Origin: Nitrospirillum viridazoti CBAmc
GTDB taxonomy: Bacteria; Pseudomonadota; Alphaproteobacteria; Azospirillales; Azospirillaceae
DNA: 64,000 bases
Assembly: GCF_000730165.1 (NCBI RefSeq)
Contig: NZ_CP022112.1
Span: forward strand, 723,501-787,500
Reading direction: 5' to 3'
Part shown: positions 63,581-64,000 of the stretch, piece after piece
Layout of the letters: each line of letters begins with the position of its first letter
Position numbering within the stretch: the first letter of the stretch is position 1
Program-made: the position numbers and the translations under genes
Notes under the pieces: generated by a model
Seen by the model: only the letters and a program-made list of their open reading frames with translations
Databases searched by the model: none
What the model was told of the DNA's origin: nothing

Positions 63581-64000
63581 TATCGCACCTATAGTCCTGT
63601 TCGTGGATGATGAGGAGATCATCCGCCTGACCGTGCGCCAGACGCTGGAGCTGGCGGGTTTGGCCGTGACGACCTACCCGACTGCGGAGGCGGCGCTGGC
63701 CGATATCTCGGCCGACACGCCCGGCATCTTGGTGACCGACGTGCGCCTGCCGGGGATGAGCGGGCTGGACCTGCTGTCGCGGGTACGGGCGCTGGATGCG
63801 GAACTGCCGGTGGTGCTGGTGACCGGCCAGGGCGATGTCTCCATGGCGGTGCGCGCCATGCAGGACGGCGCCTACGACTTCATCGAGAAGCCCTTCGTCA
63901 CCGACCATTTCGTGGAGGTGATCCGCCGCGCCCTGGAGAAGCGCGCCCTGGTGCGGGAGAACCGGCGCCTGCGCCAGGCCCTGGACCAGAACGCGGCGGT
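63561..64000 (+). CDS. NtrC/DctD-like response regulator, partial (cut by window edge)
   Basis: First 146 residues of a regulator. Receiver: VDDEEIIRLTVRQTLELAG, phosphoacceptor Asp in GILVTDVRLPGMSG, Thr/Lys in VLVTGQGDVSMAVRAMQDGA and FIEKPF, then the linker KRALVRENRRLRQAL. The receiver and this linker are typical of the NtrC/DctD group; the AAA+ and Fis domains lie beyond the window. It begins within the kinase gene by 20 bases (ATG 63561, or 63564). As an expected sigma-54 activator it could drive the -24/-12 promoter at 59004. No AAA+ domain is visible, so this is inferred. Confidence 0.85.
   Translation, partial: MMTQSPDIAPIVLFVDDEEIIRLTVRQTLELAGLAVTTYPTAEAALADISADTPGILVTDVRLPGMSGLDLLSRVRALDAELPVVLVTGQGDVSMAVRAMQDGAYDFIEKPFVTDHFVEVIRRALEKRALVRENRRLRQALDQNAA

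Overview
The window is GC-rich, densely packed bacterial chromosome. Three traits point to an alphaproteobacterium, most likely an Azospirillaceae or Rhodospirillales relative: an HWE-family sensor kinase fused to CheB and CheR, DctB/DctD-like regulators, and many TonB-dependent receptors and quinoproteins. This is an inference from gene content, because no rRNA, tRNA or marker gene was found. Genes at both window edges are cut: kynureninase on the left and a sigma-54-type response regulator on the right.

Layout. 1-4.3 kb: kynU with a divergent Lrp/AsnC regulator, then a small membrane protein coupled to a membrane-bound PQQ glucose dehydrogenase. 4.4-8.4 kb: a CheB-CheR-PAS-PAS-HWE kinase and an overlapping single-domain response regulator. 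8.5-10.5 kb: a zinc alcohol dehydrogenase and an SDR. 10.5-22.2 kb (minus strand): a 12-gene, translationally coupled respiratory operon. It encodes alternative complex III (actABCDEF), a 125-residue membrane-anchored protein, Sco, and a caa3-type cytochrome c oxidase with the A2-type YSHP motif. 22.5-33.9 kb: a frameshifted flavodoxin-like reductase, a chemoreceptor, a NarX/NarL-like two-component pair, a TonB receptor, an Ldh-family dehydrogenase, and a sorbosone-type PQQ dehydrogenase with a DUF2231 protein.

34-40 kb is an accessory stretch. It holds a secreted tyrosinase, an ISNCY/IS1202-like insertion sequence whose transposase has Asn at a predicted catalytic Asp, an IS30-family remnant, and a compositionally distinct M61-type peptidase. 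40-46.3 kb: a frameshifted S41 peptidase, TspO, a putative zinc peptidase, ethanolamine ammonia-lyase (eutBC) without microcompartment genes, and a secreted esterase. 46.3-53.0 kb is a probable uptake and catabolism locus for an unidentified small molecule: a TetR regulator with a long palindrome, an SsuD-like flavin monooxygenase, a TonB receptor, an MFS transporter and a metal-dependent cyclase/amidohydrolase.

53.2-58.7 kb: a small orphan protein, an AraC regulator divergent from an Fsr-like efflux pump with a 21-bp-spaced direct repeat between them, a ParDE toxin-antitoxin pair, and an S9 peptidase. 58.7-64 kb: a NitT/TauT-type ABC importer operon that continues into a DctB-like kinase and a DctD/NtrC-like regulator. 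A strong -24/-12 (sigma-54) promoter match lies upstream, so the operon may encode its own sigma-54 control system. No entirely new system could be demonstrated. The best candidates for new biology are the sigma-54/ABC/two-component operon, the monooxygenase-TonB-cyclase locus, and the uncharacterised proteins at 14.8-15.1 kb and 53.2-53.5 kb.
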